A DNA stretch of 43,678 nucleotides from Streptomyces blattellae. GTDB lineage: Bacteria > Actinomycetota > Actinomycetes > Streptomycetales > Streptomycetaceae. The notes under the pieces were generated by a model, which worked only from the letters and a program-made list of their open reading frames with translations, searched no databases and was not told the origin of the DNA. The stretch lies in assembly GCF_009709555.1 (NCBI RefSeq), contig NZ_WJBG01000050.1:1-43678 (forward strand), read 5' to 3'. The translations under genes and the position numbers were made by a program. Shown piece after piece: positions 1 through 10,500 of the stretch (within the stretch, counting starts at the first letter, position 1; each line of letters starts with the position of its first letter).

Positions 1-1
1 C

Positions 2-97
2 AACACCCTCAGCACCGCCCTTGACGGCCCCGCCAACGACGAGTCGACCCGCGACGACGGCGACGACCCGCCGCTGTGCGGAGCCACCGTCCACTGA
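2..97 (+). CDS. 3' end of an unidentified gene (partial)
   Basis: An open frame enters from the left edge and ends at a TGA at 95-97. The visible 31 residues are acidic and polar (…DESTRDDGDDPP…) with one Cys near the end. A strong terminator hairpin begins 34 bases after the stop, which supports this being a real gene end. Too little is visible to name a family. Confidence 0.45.
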   Translation, partial: NTLSTALDGPANDESTRDDGDDPPLCGATVH

Positions 98-130
98 CGT
101 TGCCGTCAACTACTGCCGTCACCAACCGCA

Positions 131-163
131 GAAGCCCCGCCAGGACGCACCTGACGGGGCTTC
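131..163. terminator. Rho-independent-like hairpin between convergent genes
   Basis: Arms 131-144 and 150-163 (GAAGCCCCGCCAGG / CCTGACGGGGCTTC) pair with one mismatch around a 5-nt loop. The hairpin lies between the rightward partial gene and the end of the leftward toxin operon, so it could serve both directions. Confidence 0.75.
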
Positions 164-211
164 ATCTTTGCGTTCGCGACTTACCCGCTCACGCACTGCA
201 GGGCTACGGCC

Positions 212-616
212 TCACGCCCCAGAGAATCTCGTAAAGAGATCACGGTCGCGCCAGGAATCGGAGAAGGCATCCAGCATGGCCTCGTGCAACCGAAGATGGC
301 TGACGTCCCCTCGGGGGTGTCTGATCCTTTCTTCGACCGCCTCTCGGACAGCCTCCCAACGCAGCACATGCATCAGGAAAGAAACAATTTCAACGACACC
401 TTCCTGAGGGGAATCGATCAGAGCGATCAGGCGACTCTCGAATTGCCCTCTCAATTCAGGATTCCCCTGCAGGATCGCGAGAGCACGCTCCAGTCCCGGC
501 TCGAGTTCTTCGGCGCCGCAGGTCTCCTCTGCCGTGGCTAGGACCCTCTGGACGACCTGCATGAACTCCGCGACCGGATCAGCAGCTAGGCCGCCACGCC
601 TCAATGTACTTCCCAT
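212..616 (-). CDS. Putative immunity protein for the upstream RHS toxin
   Basis: This small acidic protein of about 134 residues has no signal peptide and no membrane segment, and looks mainly helical. I do not recognise its family. The role is inferred from position: it is the last gene of the leftward operon, directly after the C-terminal toxin-like domain of the RHS gene, and its frame overlaps the toxin's 3' end. The ATG at 616 gives a 38-nt overlap with the toxin stop at 579. Another ATG at 562 (117 aa) lies 17 nt past the toxin stop with a closely spaced GGAG, and an ATG at 631 is also in frame, so the start is uncertain. Overlap and cytoplasmic character fit the immunity genes of polymorphic toxin systems. 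Binding to the toxin is not shown by sequence. Confidence 0.6.
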   Translation of the reverse strand: MGSTLRRGGLAADPVAEFMQVVQRVLATAEETCGAEELEPGLERALAILQGNPELRGQFESRLIALIDSPQEGVVEIVSFLMHVLRWEAVREAVEERIRHPRGDVSHLRLHEAMLDAFSDSWRDRDLFTRFSGA

Positions 617-947
617 CAGCACCAAGTCCATTCTTGTTGAAGGCATCCACTGCCGCCTTCTGGGCGTGAGCACCGTAAGGCTGATAATGGCCAGACTTAT
701 TGTCGAGGTACACGACTTGACCACCCTTGGTCTTGAACTCTCCGGCAGCCAGCACGTCCCTCCCCTGGGCGAGGCTCACATGACCAGCCGTTCGCTTCCC
801 AATGACGAGCTCGCCGTCGCCGGTCACCACGTATGCATAGTTACCCGAGCGAGAGAGAACGGTGCCAGGAGCAATCGGCTTGAACCACTCCGGCGTATCT
901 GCCGGAATCAGGTTCGAGAAAGAGGTGGGGTCAGGGCCCGCTCCGCT
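579..947 (-). other. C-terminal toxin-like domain of the RHS protein
   Basis: The last ~122 residues after the Hint Asn carry AYVVTGDGELVIGKRTAGHV, an LAAGEFKTKGG stretch and then YLDNKSGHYQPYG, finishing in …EAWRPSC. The 'GH…AGE…SGHYxP' pattern resembles a fold I have seen at the ends of other polymorphic toxins, but I cannot name it or its catalytic activity with confidence. The charged His/Glu/Asp positions are candidate active-site residues. Confidence 0.55.
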
Positions 948-3900
948 GTTGTGAACGAGGACCGGAGTCCGCCCCGCCAGCACATAGTACGTGTGCAGAT
1001 CGCTGACGGTGAGGTTGTGCACCGTGGCCGACGAAGCCGTCCACCGCTTGATCGCGGTGATCTGAACGCGCGTGCCGGCGCTCGTCGTGAGCCATTCCCC
1101 CGACGTCAGGTCTGTCGCGTCGACCCACTCGCCGAGTGAGGGGACCCAGAAGGGGTGTCCGTCGGTAGCCGTGACCGAGGCGGTCTTGGCGCCCTTCTTG
1201 CCATCGACGTCGATCGTCACCTTGACGAGGTGCTTCAGCCCCTGGCCCTTGATCTCGGCCGTGACCGTCTCGACGCTGGTCTCGCCGGTCTCCGGATCCG
1301 TAGCCAGGACCTTGTCGCCGATATCGACGTCCTTAAAGTCCTTCGCGGTCCCGTCGGCCATCAGCACCTTGGTGTCCGGCGTGAAGCTGTTGCACTCCTC
1401 AGCTGCCTCCGCCGCTTTGTCAGCGGCCTTCTTGCTCTTCCGCCAGTCCTTGAAGCCGTCCCACAGCTTCTTGCCCAGTCCGACGATCCGCTTGCCCACA
1501 GCGGCGGCCTTGTCGAGACGCCATCCGTACTTCGCGACGAGCCGGCCGAGAGGCCCGCCGCTGATCAGCGACGTGACGACATTGGCCGCCGTGGCTCCAC
1601 ACGAGCCGAGAGCCCCGGTGGTGAAGCAATCCAGCGCGTCGGTGATCCCCAGCTCGTCGGCAATGATCGCGCCGAGTTCCTTGGCGATGGCGACCGCACG
1701 CTTCTTGGCCGCGTCCTCCTGCGCCCGGGCCTCGTCCGCCTTGGCCTTGGCCGGTGACTTGGTGGTGCTGCCGCCGGAGTCACCACCGCCGGAGTCACCA
1801 TCGCCGGAGTTGCCTGTCCTGCCGACCATGATCGCGCCGGGTATCAGGATGGGGAACAGCCCGGTCGGGTCACTCGTGGTGACGGGGTTGTTGCTGCTGT
1901 AGGCGTAGCCGTTGATCTGCTGCGGGTCGTTGAAGTCGATGATCGGGTCGGCCGAGATGAAGCGGCCCGTGTCCGCGTCGTACTCGCGTGCGCCGAGCGT
2001 CGTCAGGCCCGTGGACTCCTGGATGGTGCCGCCCACGAAGCCCTTGTCGTTGACCCAGCCGGCCGGAGACGACATCGCGTCGTCACGGGCGAGTCCGAAC
2101 GGGTCCGTGCGGCGCCGCGTGGTGGTGCCCGTCGTCGGGTCGACGGCGAGTTCTGCGGTGCCCTGGTGGTCCGAGAGCAGGAAGTGGACGCCGTCCGCCT
2201 CCCGCATCGCGACCGTCACGCCGTTGAAGGAGTAGTACCGGGTCGCCTTCACCGTGGACGTGGACTTGTCCAGGTGGAGTTCCATGCCCGGCATGTAGAA
2301 CGTCTTCTCGTCCGGTGTGTCCCGCAGGATGCGCTCACCCGAGACGGCGTCGTACGTGTACGACGTCACCGCTCCGTCGGCGTTGGTGACCTTGGTCAGC
2401 TCGCCGCGCTTGTCCCACTCCAGCGACTGGGTGTCGCCGTCCAGGACCCGGGTCCGGGTGTTGCCGGAGGCGTCGTAGGTGTACGTGTTCTGGGAGGTGA
2501 CCTCCGGGGTCGTGCTCGTCGCCGCGGTGTTCTCCACGACCGAGGAGACCGTGTGCGGGCCGGAGTCCGTCCCGTTCGGGCCGGAGCCTTGGCCGTAGGT
2601 GTACGTCCTCGTGGACGTCGCCGCCCCGTTCAGACCGTGTCGCGTCTCGCTGGTGCGGTTGCCGATCGCGTCGTAGCCGTACTCCGTCCAGTACGGGGAC
2701 ACGCCGCCGACCGTCGAGGACGAGGCGCCGGGGGAACAGGCGGTCTCCGCCGCGCCCGTGCCCGAGGCCCCGCTCGTCGCCGCCGACGAGGTCCATGCGC
2801 TCGTCACCCGGCGCAGGCCGTCGTAGGCGAAGCACTGGACGTCCTTCGTGCCCCCGCTCGGGGTGTCCGCGATGGAGAGGATGTTGCCGGCCGCGTCGTA
2901 CGTGTAGTCCGCGTCGTAGGCGACGCTGGTAGCACCCTCCACGTCCACACGGGAGTTGAGGAGGCGGTCGGTACCCGGCTCATACCTGTTCGTCAGCCAG
3001 GTCTTCCGGGCGGCCGTCGCCCCTGTGGACAGCTCGATCTGCTCCAGGTTGGACGTCGGCGAGTACGTGGCGTCCGTCACGTAGCTGCCGGCGCCGATCG
3101 AGGTGCGCACGCCGACCGGCCGCTGCAGTTCGTCGTACGTGTACGACAGTGCCTCCGCCGGCAGGTCGCCGGCCGCCGGCAGGCCCTGCCCCTGAACCGT
3201 GACGTCACGGTTGTACTGGGTGGTGTATTCGTAAGTGCCGCCCAGTTGCGGTTCCGCCGTCGTGGACAGGAAGTACTTCGTCGAGGTGGGCTTGTAGTCG
3301 TTGTTCGCGTCGAGGGCCGGGTAGGTCACCGACGCGTAGACCGCCCCGTTCTTGTACGTGTAGGTGCCGTACAACTCACCCTTGGCCACCGTGTCGTACT
3401 TGGTCACGGACAGCTTGGTGCCGGTGTCGGGCTCGCCCTGCCAGGTCGAGACCGCACGGCCCAGCTCGTCGTATTTCGTCGAGGTCTTGTCCCCGTTGAG
3501 GGTGACCGAGGTCTGGCGGTCCAGCACGTCGTAGGTGAACGAGGACGTGCCCGTGTCGGGGTCGACCGACTCCTTCTGGCGGCCCAGCTGGTCGTACTTG
3601 TACGACCACACATTCCCGGCGTCGTCGGTCACCTTCGACAGCAGGCCCGCGGGCGTGTAGCCGTACATGGTGGTGACCGCGGCCCCGCCGACCGGGTACT
3701 CGATCCGGGTCACCGCACGGTCCCGGGCGTCGCTCACGACCGTGGACTTCACGCCACCCGTCGGCGGGGTGGTCGTGACCCGGTCGCCGTCGTACGCGTA
3801 CGTCGTGCGGTACTTCTCCGTCCCCTGCACCTTGAAGATCGAGGCGGTGACCCGGCTCGCGCCGTCGTACTCGGTCACCGTCTGGGCGTCGAGGTCAGCA

Positions 3901-6900
3901 TTGACCGGCTGGAAGAGCGTCGAGGAGGGGGCGTCGGAGGCGTAGTAGGTGTCGTTGACCTGCACCACCCGGTTGGAACCGTCGTACCGGGTGTCCGCGA
4001 CCATGCGGCCGCCGCCCGGTCCTTCCGTCTGTTCCTGGCGGGGCCTGAGCAGGCCGTCGTACAGGGACCACTCGCTGCCGTACGACGTCCCGTCGCTCTC
4101 GATCTTCTGCGTGCGGACGGCCGTCGGGGCGGTGTCGCCCCGCACGAGGTACTCGTACTTGAGGGAGGGGCTGAAGCTGGAGGCCTTCGGCCGGTCCGGC
4201 AGCCAGACCGAGATCAGGCGGCCCAGGCCGTCGTAGGCGAAGTCCGTCCGCCTGCCGTTCTGCTCCACCTTCGCGCTGGTCAGGCCCCACTGGGGCGCGT
4301 ACTCCGTCGACATGGTCCAACCGAGCCGGTTGGTGACCGTCGACTTCGTCGCCAGGCCGTAGGTGTCCGTGTACGTGATGGACGAGGTGTACGTCGTCGA
4401 GGACGACGCCGTCTCCGCGTCCTTCACCACGAGCGGGCGGCCGTAGTCGTCGTACGTCGTCACGGCGGTCGTCTGGTACGTCGCCGTGGTGCCGTCGTGT
4501 GCGGACAACCGCTTGGTGGTGGTCACGTCACCCTTGGTGGGAGCCGTGCCGAGCACGCCGGCGCCGTCGTAGTAGGTCAGGTCGTCGGAGAGGACCTGGG
4601 TGGCCCGGTTGGGCGTGGTGGAGCAGTCGACCGCCACCTTCTCCACCCGCGACACGTACGCGTACATGTTCAGGCTCGCGTTGTCCGCGTACTCGGTGCG
4701 GGTGCACTGGTTGTCCGCGACGCCGATCTCACCGAGATCGTTGACCTGCGTGGCGCGACCCGTGGCGGCGTCATACGTCGTGACAGACCTGGTGTTGCGC
4801 CAAGTACCCCCGGTCAGCGCGGTGTAGGTGTTGGTGGTTCCCGTATTCACATAACGGGCCCTGCGCGTATCCCAGTCCTCGGTCTGGGTGGCGGTCACCG
4901 CGGTCCACGGCACCGTCACCGACTTCTGGGTGATGGCGGAGCCGTTGTAGGTGAGCGTCTCGAGCTCGGAGCCCGCCTTCCAGTCGGAGTCCTCGTAGGT
5001 GACCCCGTTGGAATCGGTGACCGTCGCGGAGCGGGTGGTGCCGTTCTTGTCCACGTCCCCGTCCAGGCCGCGGAAGAAAACGTGCTCGGTCTTGGTGTTG
5101 GAGGCGGAGTTGGTGCCGTCGGAGGTCTCGACCCGCACCCTGCCGTAGCCGCGCCAGTCGCCCCAGGTGCGGTACTCGGCCTTGGTGATGCCGTCGGGCT
5201 TGGTCTTCCGCCAGCCGGCGTCGCCGATGTAGGTGTACTTGGTGACCTGGTCGGCGTTGCCGCCGGTGAGGTCGGTCTCGATGACCGAGTCGACGACGTA
5301 CTTGTGGAACCAGTCGAGGATCGGGGCGGCCGCGCCGGGCGGGTTCCACTTGACCGGGAAGCAGCGCAGCTTGGAGGAGTCCTCGGCCGGGAGGCCGGCG
5401 GTGGTGCACTGCCGGTCGGCGTAGTTGACGTTGAGCACGCCGCCGGTCTCGTTCTTCACCGCGGAGAGGCGGAAGCGGTAGAACGGCTGGAGGTTGTCGC
5501 CGGTCTCGTCGACACGGTTGGGCAGCTGCGTGCCGTACAGCTCGACGGAGGGCACCGAGACGTCCGTGCCGGCCTTGCCTGTGTGCGCGATGCGGCTGAG
5601 CCACAGCGACTTGGAGCCGTCGCCGTTGTCGGTGAGGACGTGGGTGAGGCTCCACTCGTCGACCGGCGAGTAGGTCGCGTCACCGGTGCGGATCTGCGTG
5701 GTGATCTTCGTCAGCTTCTTGCGGGTCCAGAACGTCGGCGAGTTCTGGCCGGGGCACTTGGTGTCAGCCTTGCAGTTCTGGTCCCAGGGGACGTCGGGCC
5801 AGTCGGCGGCCGTGGCGTCCGTCAGCGCTCCGGGGGAGCAGTCCGTCAAGTCGCCGACGCAGCGCTCGGCGGTGGTGAAGACGACCTGGGCGGCCGGCTT
5901 GGTGGAGTACACGGTGTCCGCGCGCTGGCCGTAGTCGATGCGCTTGAGGTAGCCGCCGCGGATGTAGGGCTTGCCGTTCTCGGCGGTCTTCAGGCCCTGC
6001 GTGTAGTAGTTCGTCTCCTTGCCGTAGTAGAACGACATCACGCTGCCGTGCGGGTCCACTACGTGGTCGAGGTTCCAGCGCCAGGCCTGTGTGCAGTAGG
6101 CGTCGGCGAACGTGGCGTTGTAACAGGGCTCGCCCGAGTCGTCTCCGTAGACCGGGACGGTCCAGGTGGAGTCGGTCTCCTCGTTGCCGGCGGCGTAGCC
6201 GGGCAGCCGGTTCAGACCGAAGTAGTACTGGGTGCCGTCGGCGGTGGTGATCTTCCAGTGCTCGCCGTTGTTGTCACCGTTGGTGGTGCCGGTCAGTCGC
6301 TCGACCTTGGAGTTGTCGTCGTTGCTGATCCGCCACTTGCCGGTGGTGTCGTCCTTGATGAGCTCGCCGGACGTGCCGCCGGCGAGGGAGAGCGTGGCGT
6401 TGTCGAACGCCCAGCACTGGTCGCCGATGGTGGCGTCGTGGCCGTCGTCGGCGCACGGCTTGTAGCTGCGTTCGATGTAGCCGGGCTCGTAGGTGAAGCC
6501 CTGGCCGACCCACGAGCCCTGGTTGTTCGTGGCCGCCGTCTGGCCGTCGATCGACTGGGAGTTGTAGCTCAGGCCAACGGAAGGCTTGAGGCCTCCGGGC
6601 ACCGGCGGAGCGGTCACCGGGTAGTTCCAGGTGAAGGCGCCCGACGAGGTGTCCACGCCCCACTGGGAGGACGGGCTGAGGCTCGTCGCCTTGTAGTCGC
6701 CGTTGTCGCCGCTGCTGCCGGCGGTGGCGGCGAGGACGGTGGCGGAGGACGTGTCGGTGGCCGCCTCATAGAACTGCGTGCTTGGACCGGCGGTGTCTCC
6801 GGCGGCGTTCACAGTCGCCGTCAGCGTCTGCCGCTCCGCGTTGTTGCTGCTCTTCAGGTACGTCGGTGTCGAGCAGCCCTTCTTCTTCGGCGTTGTCAGG

Positions 6901-7466
6901 ACGCACGCCGGGTACTGGACGAGGCGCAGGCGGGAGCCGTAGCCGCCGCCGTAGGCGCCCGCGAAGTCGGAGTAGTCGAGGGTGACGCGGGCGGCGCCCT
7001 TGGACGTCTCGCCGTCGGTACGGGCAACGGTGAGCAGGACGCCGTCGAGGCCCGCCGCCTCAGCCTTCTCGTGGCTCAGCACCTCGACGCGCAGGGAGGC
7101 CGCACCCCGCTCGCCCCCTGCCGCCTTGGCCGTCACCGGCAGGTCCTTCGCCTTGACCGCTGTGCCGGACAGCTCGACCTCGGCGCTGCCCGCCTTGGGC
7201 CAGTGCGTCTCGTCGACGTCCCGGACGGCGGCCTTCCTGGCCTCGTCGGTCTTCTTGAAGGCCTTGGGCTGGGCGTTCTTGCCGCGGACCGGGTCGTCCA
7301 GGTTCGTCTGGGTCTCCGGCCTGGTCAGGCCACGGTCGGCCGCGGCAGTGGGCGTGTACTGCGGGAGCAGGCCGATGGACAGGGCCAGCCCCAGGACCAG
7401 CGCCACGCGGCGGCGGCCGACGCGCCGGGCCGGTCTGGGCGACCGGAACCAGGAGGGCGAGGACAT
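579..7466 (-). CDS. Secreted RHS/YD-repeat polymorphic toxin with Hint and C-terminal toxin-like domain
   Basis: This 2,295-residue secreted protein starts at an ATG with GGAG 6 nt upstream. A signal peptide (basic twin-arginine-containing n-region, then VALVLGLALSIGLL) occupies roughly residues 1-43. A long N-terminal beta-rich region precedes many YD-type repeats (…YDxxGRL…, TYDxxGN…) at about 880-1800. An RHS-associated core follows, ending near 1865 (…REYDADTGRFISADPI…, then DPTGL). After a Gly/Ser linker and an Ala/Lys-rich segment comes a Hint domain (2025-2173), then a ~122-residue variable C-terminus. RHS shells of known toxins enclose and release a C-terminal toxin, and Hint domains of this class are thought to cut before it. 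It is third in an operon after FG-GAP and LamG-like secreted proteins; the immunity candidate follows. The toxin activity is unknown to me. Confidence 0.9.
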   Translation of the reverse strand: MSSPSWFRSPRPARRVGRRRVALVLGLALSIGLLPQYTPTAAADRGLTRPETQTNLDDPVRGKNAQPKAFKKTDEARKAAVRDVDETHWPKAGSAEVELSGTAVKAKDLPVTAKAAGGERGAASLRVEVLSHEKAEAAGLDGVLLTVARTDGETSKGAARVTLDYSDFAGAYGGGYGSRLRLVQYPACVLTTPKKKGCSTPTYLKSSNNAERQTLTATVNAAGDTAGPSTQFYEAATDTSSATVLAATAGSSGDNGDYKATSLSPSSQWGVDTSSGAFTWNYPVTAPPVPGGLKPSVGLSYNSQSIDGQTAATNNQGSWVGQGFTYEPGYIERSYKPCADDGHDATIGDQCWAFDNATLSLAGGTSGELIKDDTTGKWRISNDDNSKVERLTGTTNGDNNGEHWKITTADGTQYYFGLNRLPGYAAGNEETDSTWTVPVYGDDSGEPCYNATFADAYCTQAWRWNLDHVVDPHGSVMSFYYGKETNYYTQGLKTAENGKPYIRGGYLKRIDYGQRADTVYSTKPAAQVVFTTAERCVGDLTDCSPGALTDATAADWPDVPWDQNCKADTKCPGQNSPTFWTRKKLTKITTQIRTGDATYSPVDEWSLTHVLTDNGDGSKSLWLSRIAHTGKAGTDVSVPSVELYGTQLPNRVDETGDNLQPFYRFRLSAVKNETGGVLNVNYADRQCTTAGLPAEDSSKLRCFPVKWNPPGAAAPILDWFHKYVVDSVIETDLTGGNADQVTKYTYIGDAGWRKTKPDGITKAEYRTWGDWRGYGRVRVETSDGTNSASNTKTEHVFFRGLDGDVDKNGTTRSATVTDSNGVTYEDSDWKAGSELETLTYNGSAITQKSVTVPWTAVTATQTEDWDTRRARYVNTGTTNTYTALTGGTWRNTRSVTTYDAATGRATQVNDLGEIGVADNQCTRTEYADNASLNMYAYVSRVEKVAVDCSTTPNRATQVLSDDLTYYDGAGVLGTAPTKGDVTTTKRLSAHDGTTATYQTTAVTTYDDYGRPLVVKDAETASSSTTYTSSITYTDTYGLATKSTVTNRLGWTMSTEYAPQWGLTSAKVEQNGRRTDFAYDGLGRLISVWLPDRPKASSFSPSLKYEYLVRGDTAPTAVRTQKIESDGTSYGSEWSLYDGLLRPRQEQTEGPGGGRMVADTRYDGSNRVVQVNDTYYASDAPSSTLFQPVNADLDAQTVTEYDGASRVTASIFKVQGTEKYRTTYAYDGDRVTTTPPTGGVKSTVVSDARDRAVTRIEYPVGGAAVTTMYGYTPAGLLSKVTDDAGNVWSYKYDQLGRQKESVDPDTGTSSFTYDVLDRQTSVTLNGDKTSTKYDELGRAVSTWQGEPDTGTKLSVTKYDTVAKGELYGTYTYKNGAVYASVTYPALDANNDYKPTSTKYFLSTTAEPQLGGTYEYTTQYNRDVTVQGQGLPAAGDLPAEALSYTYDELQRPVGVRTSIGAGSYVTDATYSPTSNLEQIELSTGATAARKTWLTNRYEPGTDRLLNSRVDVEGATSVAYDADYTYDAAGNILSIADTPSGGTKDVQCFAYDGLRRVTSAWTSSAATSGASGTGAAETACSPGASSSTVGGVSPYWTEYGYDAIGNRTSETRHGLNGAATSTRTYTYGQGSGPNGTDSGPHTVSSVVENTAATSTTPEVTSQNTYTYDASGNTRTRVLDGDTQSLEWDKRGELTKVTNADGAVTSYTYDAVSGERILRDTPDEKTFYMPGMELHLDKSTSTVKATRYYSFNGVTVAMREADGVHFLLSDHQGTAELAVDPTTGTTTRRRTDPFGLARDDAMSSPAGWVNDKGFVGGTIQESTGLTTLGAREYDADTGRFISADPIIDFNDPQQINGYAYSSNNPVTTSDPTGLFPILIPGAIMVGRTGNSGDGDSGGGDSGGSTTKSPAKAKADEARAQEDAAKKRAVAIAKELGAIIADELGITDALDCFTTGALGSCGATAANVVTSLISGGPLGRLVAKYGWRLDKAAAVGKRIVGLGKKLWDGFKDWRKSKKAADKAAEAAEECNSFTPDTKVLMADGTAKDFKDVDIGDKVLATDPETGETSVETVTAEIKGQGLKHLVKVTIDVDGKKGAKTASVTATDGHPFWVPSLGEWVDATDLTSGEWLTTSAGTRVQITAIKRWTASSATVHNLTVSDLHTYYVLAGRTPVLVHNSGAGPDPTSFSNLIPADTPEWFKPIAPGTVLSRSGNYAYVVTGDGELVIGKRTAGHVSLAQGRDVLAAGEFKTKGGQVVYLDNKSGHYQPYGAHAQKAAVDAFNKNGLGADGKYIEAWRPSC
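948..1394 (-). other. Hint (intein-like autoprocessing) domain within the RHS toxin
   Basis: Residues 2025-2173 begin with the nucleophile-position Cys (C2025, in EECNSFTPDTKVLMADGT), continue through the DGHPFWV block with its His, and end in HTYYVLAGRTPVLVHN. Cys at block A and a terminal His-Asn are the signature of Hint domains that cleave at their boundary. The next residue is Ser2174. Cleavage itself is inferred. Confidence 0.85.
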
Positions 7467-7511
7467 GACATCTCCAGGAGGCGGGGGAGGTGATGGGGAA
7501 GGCGTGGGGGC

Positions 7512-7537
7512 GGCGGGCGGCCCGAGGGCCGCCCGCC
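7512..7537. repeat. Perfect 12-bp inverted repeat between operon genes
   Basis: GGCGGGCGGCCC (7512-7523) and GGGCCGCCCGCC (7526-7537) are perfectly complementary with only 2 nt between them. It lies between the LamG-like gene stop (7553) and the RHS gene start (7466). The RNA would form a very stable GC stem-loop that could attenuate read-through or protect the upstream mRNA segment. Confidence 0.7.
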
Positions 7538-7552
7538 CGTGGTGTCGGAGCG

Positions 7553-10500
7553 CTAGGCCGACGTCTCGTCGATACTCGCGCCGGGCGGCATGACCGCCAC
7601 TTGCGCCACCCAGGAGGCGTCCAGCGGCCCCTGGTACATCCGGACTTCGTCAACGGCACCGGAGAAGTACTCGCTCGCGGTGGTGCCCGTCAGCGTGCGG
7701 CCGATCTGCAGGCGGGTCGTACCGAAGTCCCACGTGTTGTCCCAGGCCGCTTCGGCCACCGCCGTACCGTTGACGTACAGGACCGCCTCGCCGAAGACCG
7801 CGTTGTAGACGAGCGCCAAATGATCGCCGTCGCCCTCGGAACTCGGCGGGTCCGCGGTGTCGAGGACGGAGGTGGTCACCGGGGCCGCCGAGTCGGCGTC
7901 GGTCACCACAAGCTGCCAACGACCACTGGACGCCTGGTACTTGACCTTGATGGCGGTCCCGCTCGTACCGGACAGGGACAGCACCGTCTCGTCCACGTCC
8001 GGGTTCACGGCGGCGAGCCGGGCGCGTGCGGTGAGCGTGAAGCTGTCCTGTGCGGTGAGCGGACCGGCGGTAGCGCGGGTCGCGTAGGAATCGGTGCCGT
8101 TCAGTGCCAGGTGGCCGTCGCCCCACAGCGGTTGGGCAGGGGGCACGCAGTCCGGGTCGGCCGCCGGGTCGCAGGTCTCGTCGGGCACGTAGAGGGAGGC
8201 GCCTCCGCCCAGGGCCAGCCCGATGCCGCCAGCCGTCTCCGGCGAGATACCGGCCGACGCCTGGTCCAGCTGCCAGTACGCGAGTTGATGCGGCGTGATG
8301 CCGCCGAGTTGCTGCCCCTCGGTGGGCGGGACCACCCGATCGTGGAACTTGACGTCGGCGACACTGCCCTTCAGATGGCCGACATAACCCTCCAGAGAGA
8401 GCTTGCGTCCGATCTGCACAGCCCCGGTTGCGTTCCATGCCGTGTGGCGGGCCTGGACGTCGTCGGCGACGAGTACACCGTTGACATACAGCATCATCTT
8501 GCCCAGCTCGGCGTCGTACACCCCGATGAGATGCGTCCAGCTGCCGGCGACAGCCGCCGCGCCCGAGACCTTCCAGGTGCCGAGCGACTCCATGTCGCTG
8601 ACCGGGATGCGGAACGTCCACGAGGCAGTGTCGACGTCGTAGCCGAGTTCGAAGCCCGGCTCTGCCGTCCCGTCCTGGCTGACGACGGTGACATTCTCCG
8701 TGGGCAGCGAGGGCAGCATGACCCAGGCGCTCACCGAGAAGGTGCCGCTGGTGTCGACGGGGAACTTGTCCGGCGCGGGGTCGGTGTCGTCGACGGCCTC
8801 AAGGTAGGCGTTGGCGGTGCCGTCGAAGGAAGCGGCGGTGTCGGTGGAGCCGAGCGGGCCCTGGACTCCGAACGTCACGCCGGAGCCGGCGGTGGCGTTC
8901 GTCGCGTCTGCGCTGCCAGTCGCAGTCGAGGAGCCCTGGGCGTCACCGAGGGTCCACGCGGCGACAGGCGCACGACCGTCGCTCACCAGGAAGACATGGC
9001 TGGTCGGCGTCTTCTGCGGGTTGCCCGCGCCGTCGATCGCGGTGACGTGCAGGGTGTACGTGCCCTCGCTCGGCGGCATCCAGCGGATGGTCGCCGGGCC
9101 GCCGGTCGAGTCGGCAGCCACCGTCTTCTTCGTGTTGTCGGCCTGCGGACCGGTGAAGTAGTACGAGTACTGCGTCACGTCGGTGGACGGCGAGTCCATG
9201 GTGAAGCTGCCGTAGTCGCCGACACCCGCGTGCCAGGTCTCGTCGTCCGGGTATTCGGCCGAGCTGACCGCGGCGGACTTGGGCTTGCTCGTGTCGTAGA
9301 TGAACTCGCAGCGGGTCTGGCCGCCATCGGTGGACCAGGGACCGTACGACTGCTGGTCGAAGCCCTGGACCGCCCAGGCGATGGTGGTGTTCTGCGGGAT
9401 GGAGAAGCCCGGCTGGCCGTCGCCCGATATGTCGCTGCCGATGGTGTAGAAGAACGTGGCCACGCCGGTCTGATCGCTCCAGCTGGAGTCGACCGTGCTC
9501 TTCTTGGCCGTCGTCGCGTAGTGCGTGACCGTATTGCCCGAACCGTCGTTCCACCAGACCTTGAACTGGGCTTGGAGCGTCTCGGAGTTGGCACCGGTGT
9601 CGCCGTGGTCGTAGTCCCTGATCACGGCCGAGACACGCGGTGCCTCGGTCACATAGTGCTCGGTGGCGCTGCCGTACTCGCACGCACCGCCCGGCTTCAT
9701 CTGCAGGTCGTCCTGGTCAGGCACCAGCGGCGGCCGGTTGTATGTGACTTCGAGGTGCGCGTTGCCGCAGAAGCGCTTCCAGTACGAGGTGTCGGACTCA
9801 CTGCCCGCCTTCAGCCGGAACGTGGTGGTGCCCCAGCCGTTGTCCGCCGCCTTCTGGACGGTGCTCGTCACACCGAAGCGCACGTTCTGGTTGGTCGAGG
9901 TGCACGAACCCGCAGTGTCCGTGGGCGACTTGGAGGCGATCGTCTCCTTGGAGGACGGCTGATTGGTCCAGTTCGTCGAGGAGCTGATCGCGCTGGCGCC
10001 GGTGCTGTTCACGCGAGCGAGCTGGACCTCGCGCGCGGAGCTGCTGTAGGTGTGCACCAGCGTCACGGCGAACTCGGCGCTGACGATGTCCTTGCCTTCG
10101 AAGGTTCCCGTCGGGATCGCGAAGAACTGCCGCTTGACGTCGTTGCTGCTGGCGCAGCGGTACGACACGTCAGAGGGGCACCGGCCCACACCCTCGTCGT
10201 CGTTGAACTTCCAGAACTCAGCGGTCGAGTTCTCCGAGGACACCATGGTCCAGCCGGTGCGGTTCGCGGTCTTGACCACCGGGTCGATGTAGACCGGGTA
10301 GACGGTGCCCTCATCGGTGAGCAGGTCCGCGTCAGGGGTGAGGGTCATGGTGTCGGACGTGACGTCCACGGCGACATCGGCGATCTGAGAACCCTCGGGA
10401 GGCGTCTCGGTGATCTCCCCGGCCGTCGGCTCGGTGGCCGTCTCGCCGCCGGAGTCCCACATCACCGGCTGGGGCGCCTCGAACACGGTCCCGCCGGAAC

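Noticed and set aside
2166..7493. Very long forward open frame (1,775 codons) opposite the RHS gene
   Set aside because: It is the antisense of a GC-rich gene. The translation is Arg/Val/Gly/Leu-rich with no domain, and the opposite strand has unmistakable YD repeats, a Hint domain and a ribosome site.
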